Position numbers and translations under genes: made by a program. Below are positions 56,667-64,000 of a stretch of DNA of 64,000 nt, piece by piece (position 1 is the first letter of the stretch; each line of letters begins with the position of its first letter). The notes beneath the pieces were generated by a model that did not search any database, was not told where the DNA came from, and saw only the letters and a list, made by a program, of their open reading frames with translations. Origin of the DNA: Pseudomonas frederiksbergensis (GTDB lineage: Bacteria; Pseudomonadota; Gammaproteobacteria; Pseudomonadales; Pseudomonadaceae); NCBI RefSeq assembly GCF_035751725.1, contig NZ_CP142104.1:310001-374000 (forward strand). The letters run 5' to 3'.

Positions 56667-56990
56667 TTGCGCTACGGAATCATCGAGCTTACTCAGGGCA
56701 ACCTCAACAACGATCATCTGTACCTGACAGGCATAATGGACCTGTTTCCCGCCTCTTCTGGGGGTGGCAACTCGGAAGCGGATCGCGCCTCGCAACTGCT
56801 TGAGGTTCATTCAGGCACCGGCGCCCCCATAATGACTGACATTGCAGGTGATAAGAAGATCTTTCGTAAACGAGCGTGGGTTGGGGAGTTCTTCGCTATG
56901 CATCAACTCAAAGCGGGCGACTCAGTAGTAGTGGAGCGCACTGGGACTTTTCGCTATCACGTTTACCCCAAGCGGGCAGCTGAGTTCTAA
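56667..56990 (+). CDS. Cassette 4: unknown protein, B3/EcoRII-N-like
   Basis: A 107-residue protein starting at TTG (MRYGIIELTQGNLNNDHLYL) with AGGGGG six bases upstream. Its C-terminal half (KIFRKRAWVGEFFAMHQLKAGDSVVVERTGTFRYHV) resembles the B3/EcoRII N-terminal DNA-binding fold (F..R..F..L..GDxV). This is a weak resemblance. The stop codon TAA lies inside the next attC heptamer, the usual tight fit of cassette genes. Confidence 0.55.
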   Translation: MRYGIIELTQGNLNNDHLYLTGIMDLFPASSGGGNSEADRASQLLEVHSGTGAPIMTDIAGDKKIFRKRAWVGEFFAMHQLKAGDSVVVERTGTFRYHVYPKRAAEF

Positions 56991-57042
56991 CAATCATTCA
57001 AGCCGACACCGCTTCGCGGCGCGGCTTAATTCGGGCTTTAGC
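56985..57042 (+). other. attC site 4, aadA-type 59-base element
   Basis: The site reads TTCTAACAATCATTCAAGCC, then CGACACCGCTTCGCGGCGCG, then GCTTAATTCGGGC. From recall it is nearly identical to the 59-base element of aadA cassettes. The cut-site heptamer is CTTTAGC in place of GTTTAGC, so recombination at this end may be impaired. GAGTTCTAAC complements the cassette's left end TTAGAACTT. Confidence 0.88.
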
Positions 57043-57053
57043 CAAGGAATAGT

Positions 57054-57695
57054 ATGAGTACAGGTTTTGTTTATGTAATGATTAACCCTGCAATGCAGGG
57101 GCTAGTTAAAATTGGATTAACCAAGAAATCATCTAATGAACGTACAAAGGGGTTGAGAGGCACAGGAGTTCCAGATGACTTTATAGTTATTTATGATGAG
57201 TTCCTTACTGATTGTAAGTTGGTTGAAAAGCGACTTCACAAAAGATTCGATGAGTATCGCTATAAGCCAAACAGAGAGTTTTTTCAGATTCCCATTAGAG
57301 AAGCGATTCGGGGCGTAATGGAAGAGTCTGTTGGGTTTATTGTGCCTCGTGTCGGAGCGGACGGAGGTGTGGAAATTCTTCCTGATCTGAAGAAAAAATA
57401 CCCAAGCTATCTAAAACCTGACTTTCACTCAATCAAGATTACGCATAGTGGTGGAGTGGTATATCTTGAGTCTCTTCGTTATCGATACGCGGGTGTTAAA
57501 GACGAAATTGTTGAGCGAACTGATCTGAGCTTCATCACTGAGGATCACGGCGATATGTTTCAAATTTCCAGAGATCCAACAGAAAATGCGAGATTATTCG
57601 TTCATCAGCTAGATGAATACTCAATGATTCATTGTACAGACTTGTTCACACATGATGCGTGCCTTGATATAGCGAAAAGGCACGAGCATGGCTAA
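57054..57695 (+). CDS. Cassette 5: T5orf172/GIY-YIG-type protein
   Basis: A 213-residue protein with the T5orf172 (GIY-YIG family) domain at residues 4-80: GFVYVMINPAMQGLVKIGLTKKSSNERTKGLRGTGVPDDF, then EKRLHKRFDEYRYKPNREFF. The tyrosine and GLTKK..R residues fit the GIY-YIG active site. AAGGA lies seven bases upstream. The stop overlaps the next attC heptamer GGCTAAC. DNA is AT-rich. It likely binds or cuts DNA or RNA. Confidence 0.8.
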   Translation: MSTGFVYVMINPAMQGLVKIGLTKKSSNERTKGLRGTGVPDDFIVIYDEFLTDCKLVEKRLHKRFDEYRYKPNREFFQIPIREAIRGVMEESVGFIVPRVGADGGVEILPDLKKKYPSYLKPDFHSIKITHSGGVVYLESLRYRYAGVKDEIVERTDLSFITEDHGDMFQISRDPTENARLFVHQLDEYSMIHCTDLFTHDACLDIAKRHEHG

Positions 57696-57732
57696 CAAAG
57701 TGCTGCGGTCGGACAAGTTCACCGCTGCGCTC
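57690..57732 (+). other. Truncated attC site 5
   Basis: GGCTAAC matches the reverse of its cassette's left end TTTAGCC, and the sequence continues in attC style (AAAGTGCTGCGGTCGGACAA, then GTTCACCGCTGCGCTCC). No right-hand heptamer follows, so the site is broken and the cassette run ends or was rearranged here. Confidence 0.65.
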
Positions 57733-57757
57733 CAAATTTACCACAGAGCACGGTATT

Positions 57758-57928
57758 ATGACTTATAAGGAGGTCAGAGTCAGTGGCATTGTTTCCAGAG
57801 TTAATCAGGGAAGATATGGCTCTGAACAGAGTCTATTAAACCTACGCGATAACGCCACCAACAAAAATAGAATTGATGTTTTTGAATCAGTAAATCAGGA
57901 CGAAAAAAAGGGGGCTTATTTATTCTAG
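57758..57928 (+). CDS. Possible 56-residue open frame
   Basis: ATG at 57758 (MTYKEVRVSGIVSRVNQGRYG) to TAG at 57926. It has no clear ribosome-binding site. A strong AAGGAGG at 57768 lies just inside and points to an 18-codon GTG frame ending at about 57840. It may be the remnant of a cassette gene. Low support. Confidence 0.2.
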   Translation: MTYKEVRVSGIVSRVNQGRYGSEQSLLNLRDNATNKNRIDVFESVNQDEKKGAYLF

Positions 57929-58550
57929 AAAATAAACCAGTTCATTTTTTTTTCAGCACTATAGTAAAAACAGTCAATATTTAGCAGTGGCGCTAATCAC
58001 TTAGCGTAGATATCATCCAGCATTCTATTCATGATAAGGATTTTCTTAGTCACTCCCCACTTTATAAAAATGCGGGAGTTACAATGGCCGATCCGACACC
58101 AAATAGGGCGCTTTTTTTGAAAATTACCATACTGCAACTATGATGATACAAAAGAGTGTAAACCAAGCCTTGATGTGAGGCGCCAATGCTAGGATATACA
58201 TTTGCTTTTTTTATATTTCGTCTGTGATATTTTTCACGAGAGCGCCTTGCTGTCCAGATCTTAATGGTAATGCCTGGGTCTAATATTGAGGCAGTCCGGG
58301 CTGTCCGCGTGATGCATCAGGGAAGTGCGTCGTGTCATTTAACTATTTTCTATTAGTTGGCTGTACCAAATCGACGCGCTGAATGTGGCAGATTGCCGTC
58401 AGGCTCGCCAAGTGGAAGAGGCCGCATCGTTTTTTAAGCGATCAAAACCATATGTGTTGCAATGCGAAGCGTTCGCTAACTATATCTAAATGGCCGCTTT
58501 TGGCCGATTGCCATCTATCACGACGGTACGCAATCGACCCCTACAGACAT
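57929..58550. other. AT-rich gap without a gene
   Basis: No gene is seen in about 600 bases. The stretch GGCCGCTTTTGGCCGATTGC near 58490 resembles intergenic sequence near 54250. It may be a gene-less cassette or rearrangement scar. Confidence 0.35.
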
Positions 58551-58623
58551 TCATAGCGATTAAGCTAGAGGGCCAGCTCAGCCGATCCCGGTGAACGAAG
58601 CGAATTTGAGCGCATTGTTAAGG
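58551..58623 (-). other. attC site 6 (inverted)
   Basis: On the minus strand CCTTAAC (58617-58623) is the first heptamer, followed by AATGCGCTCAAATTCGCTTC and CTTAATCGCTATGA. The end heptamer is GCTATGA in place of GTTATGA. It shares AGCTTAATCG with site 2 and AATGCGCTC with site 1. The gene's stop TAA lies inside the heptamer. Confidence 0.62.
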
Positions 58624-59265
58624 GGCGCTTTTTTGTGGCACTGATCCTTGGAGCCGCTCGAGTCTACTTAGCTTATAGACTAGCAGCCTAGCCCCACTAT
58701 CATCCACGAATTGCTCATACAAGACGGTGCTGTCTCGGAAGTGATTGTCTAGGCGATTCAGGACATCTCTTAGCGCTGCGAGCATATCCTCGACTGTAGC
58801 TCTGCTGATGCCGCTGAGAGGATTGGAGTTTCGGTTACTAAAGTAGTTGTGATCTTGATGAGCTATACGTTTGTTGCGATGCTCGCGGGCGAACTCTGCT
58901 GCCGTTACCGCCTTAGTGCAGAGATCCTGAACCTCCGCCCTTAGCGCGGAATCATTGACGAGTGGTGAAAGCGACAGCACAGTTAGGTTCTTCTTTTTTC
59001 CTGTACTAGGTGGGTCCGTCATTCGTGACACGCCAAGGAGTACGCTATCCCAAAGCTCATCTTGTACGATTTTAAAGAATAAACCAGCCGTTCTATTAAG
59101 CAGCTGAACCGTGTCCGTTGATTCTCCGAAAAGCTGCCGATACTGCTGCCAGAGAACATGGAGCTCTACGAGTTCTCTATAAAGTTCGTAGAAATTAGCA
59201 CCGAGCTCTTGTCCCATCGTGGAAATATAATCGACACGTACTTCGTCCATGGATCGCGTTACCAT
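58618..59265 (-). CDS. Cassette 6 (inverted): AbiU2/HEPN-like protein
   Basis: A 215-residue helical protein. EHRNKRIAHQDHNYF (about residues 132-146) is the RX4-6H motif of the HEPN superfamily, close to the AbiU2 family from phage abortive infection. The N-terminal half (LYRELVELHVLWQQYRQLFGES..TAGLFFKIVQDELWDSVLLGVSRMTDP) fits this family too. The ATG at 59265 has AGAGGG six bases upstream. The gene is on the opposite strand to the other cassettes, so its cassette is inverted. Confidence 0.75.
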   Translation of the reverse strand: MVTRSMDEVRVDYISTMGQELGANFYELYRELVELHVLWQQYRQLFGESTDTVQLLNRTAGLFFKIVQDELWDSVLLGVSRMTDPPSTGKKKNLTVLSLSPLVNDSALRAEVQDLCTKAVTAAEFAREHRNKRIAHQDHNYFSNRNSNPLSGISRATVEDMLAALRDVLNRLDNHFRDSTVLYEQFVDDSGARLLVYKLSRLERLQGSVPQKSAP

Positions 59266-59273
59266 TGAGTGCC

Positions 59274-59365
59274 CTCTAACTACCATTTGGCGACATCACT
59301 CCCGCGTTTGAGCGCGGCAGTGATGCTCTATAACACTTTTGTCGTCCTGCTAGCCGTTATCTAGC
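59274..59365 (-). other. Possible attC site 7, bordering inverted cassette 6
   Basis: On the minus strand GTTAGAG (plus 59274-59280) precedes the gene start by 8 bases. Upstream is a CATCACT..CCGCG / CGCGG..AGTGATG hairpin (about 59291-59323). The first heptamer is degenerate. Confidence 0.4.
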
Positions 59366-59519
59366 CTGGTGGGAATCGCAGCGCGACATAGCCCAAGGAG
59401 AAACGCGACACGGATGACGCCAAGCTTAGCTGCGCTAAAGTTTCGGTGCTGGAGGTTGACGTTACCTATTTGCCACTAGCGTGTCCAGCGGCTGCTTCTG
59501 GCCGTTTTCTGACCTTCGT

Positions 59520-59795
59520 TTAGAGGTTGAACTGCCAGGATTTTCCTAAGCGATGAGTGAGTAATTGCATGGTCAGCAAATAGTAATAGCGCGTCGATTG
59601 AGTGTGCCGGTTTAGGTGGTGATTCAAAAACCACGCAAGGTGTTTTCTCTGCCAAGTCCATGGATTTTCGCGTTGCCAGCGCTCAGCGATCGCTGTTTGG
59701 ATGGTCTTCGCCTGACGCAGGTGGCGTTGGCGCGTGGTATGCGACCCGGTCAGGACGCCCGCCAGGAACAGATCCATATCGAATGCCGTGCTCAT
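59520..59795 (-). CDS. Small protein coupled to the recombinase
   Basis: A 91-residue basic protein (starting MSTAFDMDLFLAGVLTGSH; rich in arginine, tryptophan and histidine: RQRHLRQAKTIQTAIAERW). Its ATG overlaps the recombinase stop by four bases (ATGA), so it is coexpressed. No family is recognised; it may be an accessory factor of the recombinase. Confidence 0.6.
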   Translation of the reverse strand: MSTAFDMDLFLAGVLTGSHTTRQRHLRQAKTIQTAIAERWQRENPWTWQRKHLAWFLNHHLNRHTQSTRYYYLLTMQLLTHRLGKSWQFNL

Positions 59796-60772
59796 GCGCG
59801 ACCACCAATGTAAGCGGCCACCACGACGATACGGTTGTGCCCCAGCTCATAGCTGATTTGTACTCGGGCTTCCTGATCGAGACGTCGGTCGGGTTGATAG
59901 CAATGGCCACCGTTGATGGGGGCGGGATGGTGGGTGATTTGCTCATAGCGTTCGCACGCATAGGCTGCCCGCAATTCGTGGAAGCCTTTGAGGTTGTACT
60001 GATGGAGGATGTCCCGTGCAGGACGGACGATTCCCAGTTGGAAATCGAGGTAGGTTTCGTTCGGTGCAAGTAGGTTGCGGCTACCGTCGGGTGAGACCTG
60101 TTCGGCGAATTTCAGCGCCTCGCGAATATGATCATCCGCCCTGATCCAGCGAGGTGCCGAGGCACCTGAGCGGCCCCCCTTGGTGCCATCCTGGATGTTG
60201 ATCTTGCCGTATTGTTCGGCCTCACGTTTTAAGCGCGGAAGGTCGGCCAAAATGGCCTCACGTAAGCGCATGCCGGTGGCTCGCGCTAATTGAGCGATGG
60301 CCGCGGCACGCGGCTGCTGGTGTGCGCAAAGCACCTCTACGACCCTCTTCACATGTTCGCGGTCTTGGCCTTGCGGCACCGAACGACGAACACTGGTGCG
60401 CCGCATTCCTAGCGCCTTGCTCGGACTCGGTACTTTCACATACTGATCACCGCGAAGCGCTGCCAGGGTCCGATTGACGCTGGACAATCGGTTTTGCGCA
60501 GTGGCGATGGCGAGATCGCTGCGCTCAACCAGGTGACGCAGATGCTCCGCGTAATCCAGCAAGGTCTGCCGATCAATCTGCCGTGCATCATTAATTCCCC
60601 GGCCATCCTCCGACCGACACCAGCGCACGAACGTCTGCCAACGATCACTGTGTGCTTTGACCGTCCCGTAATGCCCACCGCCAAACAGGTCTTTCAGTGC
60701 CTGCGGCCCGGCATAGCTCAGTTGCCGCCCATAGCCAAAATTGCGCCCATCCCGTCTACCGACCAATGCCAT
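59792..60772 (-). CDS. Tyrosine recombinase, Integrase_1-type
   Basis: A 326-residue site-specific recombinase. N-terminal SAM-like region: VKAHSDRWQTFVRWCRSEDGRG. The catalytic arginine lies in ARATGMRLREAILADLP. The HxLR pair is in KGFHELRAAYACERY. A late histidine is in YELGHNR, and the nucleophile tyrosine lies in AAYIGG. I chose the ATG at 60772 with AGGAG upstream. The family (Integrase_1) is found in integrative elements of Pseudomonas. It is not an integron IntI: no extra IntI helix is visible. Confidence 0.82.
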   Translation of the reverse strand: MALVGRRDGRNFGYGRQLSYAGPQALKDLFGGGHYGTVKAHSDRWQTFVRWCRSEDGRGINDARQIDRQTLLDYAEHLRHLVERSDLAIATAQNRLSSVNRTLAALRGDQYVKVPSPSKALGMRRTSVRRSVPQGQDREHVKRVVEVLCAHQQPRAAAIAQLARATGMRLREAILADLPRLKREAEQYGKINIQDGTKGGRSGASAPRWIRADDHIREALKFAEQVSPDGSRNLLAPNETYLDFQLGIVRPARDILHQYNLKGFHELRAAYACERYEQITHHPAPINGGHCYQPDRRLDQEARVQISYELGHNRIVVVAAYIGGRA

Positions 60773-61200
60773 GATCAAACTCCTCTCGAAGCTAACCCTT
60801 AAAACCCTCCCCACGTCATCCCGCCAAGAATGTTGAGTGTTATCAGGGATCAAGGCCCCTGCGACCTGTGAGGGTTGTCCACTAACGCGGGACTGGCGGC
60901 TCTTTACGACCGGGAGCTTGGGCATCTCATGATCTGGCCTCCTGAGCACTTCCGAGGAAGTGGGCGGGTGGAGGCTGCGCTGGCTGACGAGACCGACACC
61001 GCGAGATCCTGAGTCAGATGAAGGCAGTGATGCGATCACCGGGGCATGCCTGACTGTCAGTCAGGTGCAGTCCATTCCGTGGGCTGCGGCACCATCATCT
61101 GCATCGCTGTTGCTGGTGACCTCGGTGTTTGTCACGCCGATTGTCACGAGGGGGAATGCCGCAAAGCCTTGTACGAGTTGGGCTGCAGCAGTGGTACGAG

Positions 61201-61235
61201 CGCCCGTCTCTTTCCGGGAGAAAGAGACGGGCGCA
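61201..61235. repeat. Perfect 15-base-arm hairpin
   Basis: GCGCCCGTCTCTTTC and its exact complement GAAAGAGACGGGCGC flank CGGGA. No T run follows. Confidence 0.85.
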
Positions 61236-61472
61236 GGTTGGCGCAGTGAAATGGCCAAGCGGAAAGGTTGCTGCAGGGCAACTGGGTAGGGGGATGTATT
61301 TGCCGCGATGGCAACGATCTGAAGTAGGCATCCATCACTCGGTGAGTGACCGTGCGAGCCGCCGGACGCTAATCGCACTTTGGGAGAACCACCACGGTGT
61401 GGCGTAGCCTTAAAGGTTCTGGCTACCTGGGTTGCTGTCAACGACAGCGCTTTGCCCGATCTTTTCTACGCC

Positions 61473-61562
61473 TGTGGATAATTTGGGTCAAGGCTCGAAT
61501 TTTCGGGAATTCTGCGGCTGTGGATGAAATTATCCACCGGTGGAAATCTATGGTTTTCCACA
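61473..61562. promoter_or_regulatory. Cluster of DnaA-box-like sites
   Basis: TGTGGATAA (61473, perfect), TGTGGATGA (61519), TTATCCACC (61530) and TTTTCCACA (61554); the last three have one mismatch to TTATCCACA or its complement. Confidence 0.45.
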
Positions 61563-61596
61563 GACAATTCGCGTGGGCTTTAGATTTTTTAAATGA

Positions 61597-61641
61597 GGTC
61601 CATCCAAGCAGGGCGGCTTTGCAGCCCCGCTTGGATGGACC
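61597..61641. repeat. Inverted repeat after the integrase
   Basis: GGTCCATCCAAGC and GCTTGGATGGACC arms (13 bases, perfect) around a 19-base GC-rich centre, 35 bases beyond the integrase stop. Confidence 0.75.
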
Positions 61642-61676
61642 CGAGTGGAAGGGCGGATAACGGTGATCTCACAGGC

Positions 61677-63005
61677 TTACCCACGTTTGGATGCGCCACG
61701 GCTATTTTGTAGGGCGGTGATGTTGTCGCCGACGGGGTGAGCGAACTCGTGAGGCGTTACATGCCCAGGGCGGTTGGCGTCGATGTAGTTGCTCCACCAC
61801 GCCATGATCAGCCGCCGCTGCTCCAGAAATTCCGCTTTGTGGATATACGCGGCGCGCACGCGGTTGCGTTCCTTGTGGCTCATTTGTCTTTCGATGGCTG
61901 CGTCGGTCCATAACCCGGACTCCAGCAGGGCGCTACAGGCCATGGTCCTGAAACCGTGGCCGCACACGTCCTTGCTGGTGTCATAGCCGACGTTGCGGAG
62001 CATGGTATTCACCGTGTTCTCGGACATGGGCTTCCAGTACTTGTGGTCGCCCGGTAGCACTAACTCTGAAAAGCGACTGAGGCTGCGCAGGCGCTCCAGT
62101 ATTTCGATGACCTGCGGCGATAGCGGAACCATTTGAATGTCGCCGTTCATCTTGGTCCCACGTGTGGAGTTGCGTACCCCTTCAATCGGTGCGCGCGTGT
62201 CGGGGATTTCCCACATGGCACGTTGGAAATCGAACTCACTCCATCGTGCGAAGCGCAGTTCGCTGGAGCGGACGAATACGTGCAGCGTCAACAGGACGGC
62301 AAGGCGCGTCAGCTCGCGACCGTTGTAGTTGTCGATACGGTGCAGCAGTTCGGGTAGGCGGTTGAGAGAGAGGGCCGGGCGATGGGCTGTGCGCGGCGCG
62401 TGAATCGAGCCTGCCAGATCCAGTGCAGGATTCATGGTGATCTGCCGAGCCCTTTTGGCCCCGCGCATGATGGTGGATAAGTAGTTCTGTACCCGTAACG
62501 CCACATCCGTGGTGCCGCGTTCCTTGATGCGCTGGGTGATCTCTAGCAGGTCATGGGTATCGAGTTCAGCGATGGGTCGTTGGCCGATCAGCGGGAAGAC
62601 GTGGGTACGCAGTCGGCTCATCACGGTTTTTGTGTGTCCTTCGGTCCAGCGACGGGACATGTCGGCGTGCCACTCCAGAGCAACGGTTTCGAAAAGCAGT
62701 GCCGCCCGCTGGGCTACGATCTTGGCCTTCTTCTTTTCTTCCATAGGGTCGAGGTTGTCGAGCAGCAACGCCTTGGCTTCGTCTCGCTTACGTCGTGCGA
62801 CGGAAAGGGTAACGATGGGGTAATTGCCGATGATGAGCGTGCCTTCCTTGCCGCTGGGCTTGGTGTACTTCAAGCGCCAGGTCTTCACGCCATTGGGTTT
62901 GACGAAAAGGTACATGCCTCCGCCGTCGAACAGTTTGTAGGCGCGTTCGCGGGGCTTGGCGGTGCGGCATTGCAGGTCGCTGAGGGGGATCGCTAGACGT
63001 GGCAT
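61677..63005 (-). CDS. P4-type phage integrase
   Basis: A 442-residue tyrosine recombinase. N-terminal DUF4102 arm-binding domain: PLSDLQCRTAKPRERAYKLFDGGGMYLFVKPNG. SAM-like core: ALEWHADMSRRWTEGHTKTVMSRL. Catalytic residues: R in VRSSELRFARWSEFD, HGFR in VCGHGFRTMACSALLESGL, H in QMSHKERN, Y in VRAAYIHKAEF. I chose the ATG at 63005 (MPRLAIPLSD), the usual start; the frame extends upstream without support. It lies 165 bases from the 3' end of tRNA-Thr, the classic place for an island integrase. Confidence 0.93.
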   Translation of the reverse strand: MPRLAIPLSDLQCRTAKPRERAYKLFDGGGMYLFVKPNGVKTWRLKYTKPSGKEGTLIIGNYPIVTLSVARRKRDEAKALLLDNLDPMEEKKKAKIVAQRAALLFETVALEWHADMSRRWTEGHTKTVMSRLRTHVFPLIGQRPIAELDTHDLLEITQRIKERGTTDVALRVQNYLSTIMRGAKRARQITMNPALDLAGSIHAPRTAHRPALSLNRLPELLHRIDNYNGRELTRLAVLLTLHVFVRSSELRFARWSEFDFQRAMWEIPDTRAPIEGVRNSTRGTKMNGDIQMVPLSPQVIEILERLRSLSRFSELVLPGDHKYWKPMSENTVNTMLRNVGYDTSKDVCGHGFRTMACSALLESGLWTDAAIERQMSHKERNRVRAAYIHKAEFLEQRRLIMAWWSNYIDANRPGHVTPHEFAHPVGDNITALQNSRGASKRG

Positions 63006-63102
63006 AGGGGTACGCGCTCCTGACCGGAAAATCGCAGTACCCCTAACATACCCTCGGGGAAAGGGGATTTTGTTGGATCCCGACAGAGGGTCCTGGAACG
63101 AA

Positions 63103-63126
63103 AAAACCCGCCAAAGGGCGGGTTTT
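63103..63126 (-). terminator. Terminator between tRNA-Thr and integrase
   Basis: AAACCCGCC / GGGCGGGTTTT arms with an AAA loop; on the minus strand it ends in TTTTTT. It lies 45 bases downstream of tRNA-Thr and before the integrase gene. Confidence 0.85.
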
Positions 63127-63169
63127 CGGTGCTTCCAGAGCATTCGGTGGAATGCAATGGAGCCTAATG

Positions 63170-63245
<76 letters not shown>

Positions 63246-63642
63246 GTGTGGGCGACGATTATAGCGATTGGGAAGGTTCTGTAAACCCCTGAATTCTGAC
63301 TATTTTTAGACGGGCAGCAGTTCCGGTGGATGGGGCGCGGTTGGGCGGGGCGTGAGGGGCTTGGCGGCGGGCGGTTGCTTTACTCATGCGGGGCAAGCCA
63401 AAGCGCCTGTCGGGCGGGGCGAAAATGCTGCCGGACCCAACGTTTATGCTGGTTTGCTCAGCTGCTTATGCACAATCGATAGGACGTTGCGAGTGATATC
63501 TTTCGGTTTTGTGACAATTTCCCGGTTTGCTCGCAAGCTGCTGTTTTCATGGTTTTTTATCCATGTGAACAAAAAATGACCAGCTAAGTTTCAACCCGAA
63601 AATCACGGTTTTCTTGGATCCAGGTTTATTTCATCAACAGAG
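63246..63642. other. Gap between tRNA-Thr and the next gene
   Basis: No gene seen in 397 bases. AT-rich towards the right. Confidence 0.4.
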
Positions 63643-64000
63643 TTATCCACAGGCTGTTTCGCCTTGGCGATGCTCTGCCAGCAACAGCAGGTTGCGCGGC
63701 GTCAGGAGGGTTTCGCAGAAGGTGCCGAGGCGGACGTCGTAGCCTTTTTGGCTGAGGAAAAGTGCCCGGTCCAGCACCAGCCAAAGCTCCAGTGGTCGGC
63801 GGAAAAGGCCTCGCACCAATTCCAGGTTTCGCACCTCGGCCAGGCGCTGCTGGCCTGCTGCTTCCAGGGCGGCCCAATCAGGTGTGCCGACTGTGGATAA
63901 GCCTTTCAGGGCTGCCAGATCGGTACAGTACTGGGCGAAAGATTTTTCCAGCCAGGCGCTGGGCAATGAGGGGGTGGCCAGGTAGTCGTCGCACCCTCTG
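63643..64000 (-). CDS. C-terminal part of a conserved protein, possibly methyltransferase-like
   Basis: The frame runs off the right end of the window (119 residues seen). The sequence (GCDDYLATPSLPSAWLEKSFAQYCTDLAALKGLS..LFRRPLELWLVLDRALFLSQKGYDVRLGTFCETLLTPRNLLLLAEHRQGE) resembles the C-terminal part of Pseudomonas proteins annotated as SAM-dependent methyltransferases. The catalytic part is outside, so this is uncertain. The stop TAA lies within a TTATCCACA 9-mer. Confidence 0.55.
   Translation of the reverse strand, partial: RGCDDYLATPSLPSAWLEKSFAQYCTDLAALKGLSTVGTPDWAALEAAGQQRLAEVRNLELVRGLFRRPLELWLVLDRALFLSQKGYDVRLGTFCETLLTPRNLLLLAEHRQGETACG

Larger units (their letters stand above)
60773..61676. 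other. Recombinase-integrase spacer with hairpins and DnaA-like boxes
   Basis: No gene is seen in about 900 bases. It holds a perfect 15-base-arm hairpin (61201-61235), four DnaA-box-like 9-mers (61473-61562) and a 13-base-arm inverted repeat (61597-61641). The region may act in element replication, excision or as oriT, but none is proven. Confidence 0.4.

Noticed and set aside
55350..57042. CRISPR array or simple direct repeats
   Set aside because: Repeat units differ, spacers are genes, and the units fold as attC sites.
59792..63005. Integron integrase intI
   Set aside because: Both recombinases match other families (Integrase_1; P4 type with DUF4102).

Overview
The window is a piece of a Pseudomonas chromosome, most likely from the P. 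fluorescens species complex. That assignment is inference from the GC-rich coding sequence, the many P. fluorescens-type REP palindromes, and a conserved set of genes: tex, ompR-envZ, rimB-rimK, hslR-hslO, pckA, lysM, yrfG-nudE-cysQ, dctBD, aguBA and an OprD porin. I found no rRNA, CRISPR array or insertion sequence. One tRNA gene, tRNA-Thr(UGU), lies near the right end.

From 1 to about 38.4 kb the content is mainly core metabolism and regulation. In order it holds a LysR tail; an aldo/keto reductase; gshA; a thioesterase coupled to tex; ompR-envZ; the ribosomal-protein-modification pair rimB-rimK; the heat-shock pair hslR/hslO; and pckA. A colicin E3-type bacteriocin toxin with its immunity gene follows, at 13.7-15.05 kb. 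Next come recQ, a hydroxyacyl-CoA dehydrogenase with a thioesterase, a glycine-zipper protein, a LysR-fdhD-fdhF block, lysM, yrfG/nudE/cysQ, dctBD, rfbC, a three-domain kinase/M23-like/aminotransferase fusion, aguBA and oprD.

From 38.4 to 52.7 kb the content becomes accessory and conflict-related. There is an orphan type VI-style module (DUF4123 adaptor, Rhs toxin with an HNH/EndoVII-like tip, Imm50-like immunity protein). After it come a 2OG-Fe dioxygenase with GNAT and AzlCD transport genes and a LysR gene, then a Xre-RES toxin-antitoxin pair. An AAA ATPase sits between inverted REP copies, followed by a chemoreceptor and a DUF3077 protein.

From about 53 to 63.17 kb I infer a genomic island next to tRNA-Thr. 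It has a P4-type integrase beside the tRNA and a second tyrosine recombinase coupled to a small gene. At its left end is a relB antitoxin with a broken relE. The core of the island, about 54.5-59.4 kb and visibly AT-richer, is a string of small genes separated by attC recombination sites. No integron integrase is visible, so it looks like a gene-cassette array without its integrase (a CALIN). At least four forward attC sites are recognisable, one strongly resembling the aadA-type 59-base element. The last cassette appears inverted. The cassette genes include HEPN-like proteins, a DUF5677-like protein, a T5orf172/GIY-YIG protein and unknowns, a mix that suggests anti-phage or conflict functions. 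This array is the main candidate for an undescribed system here.
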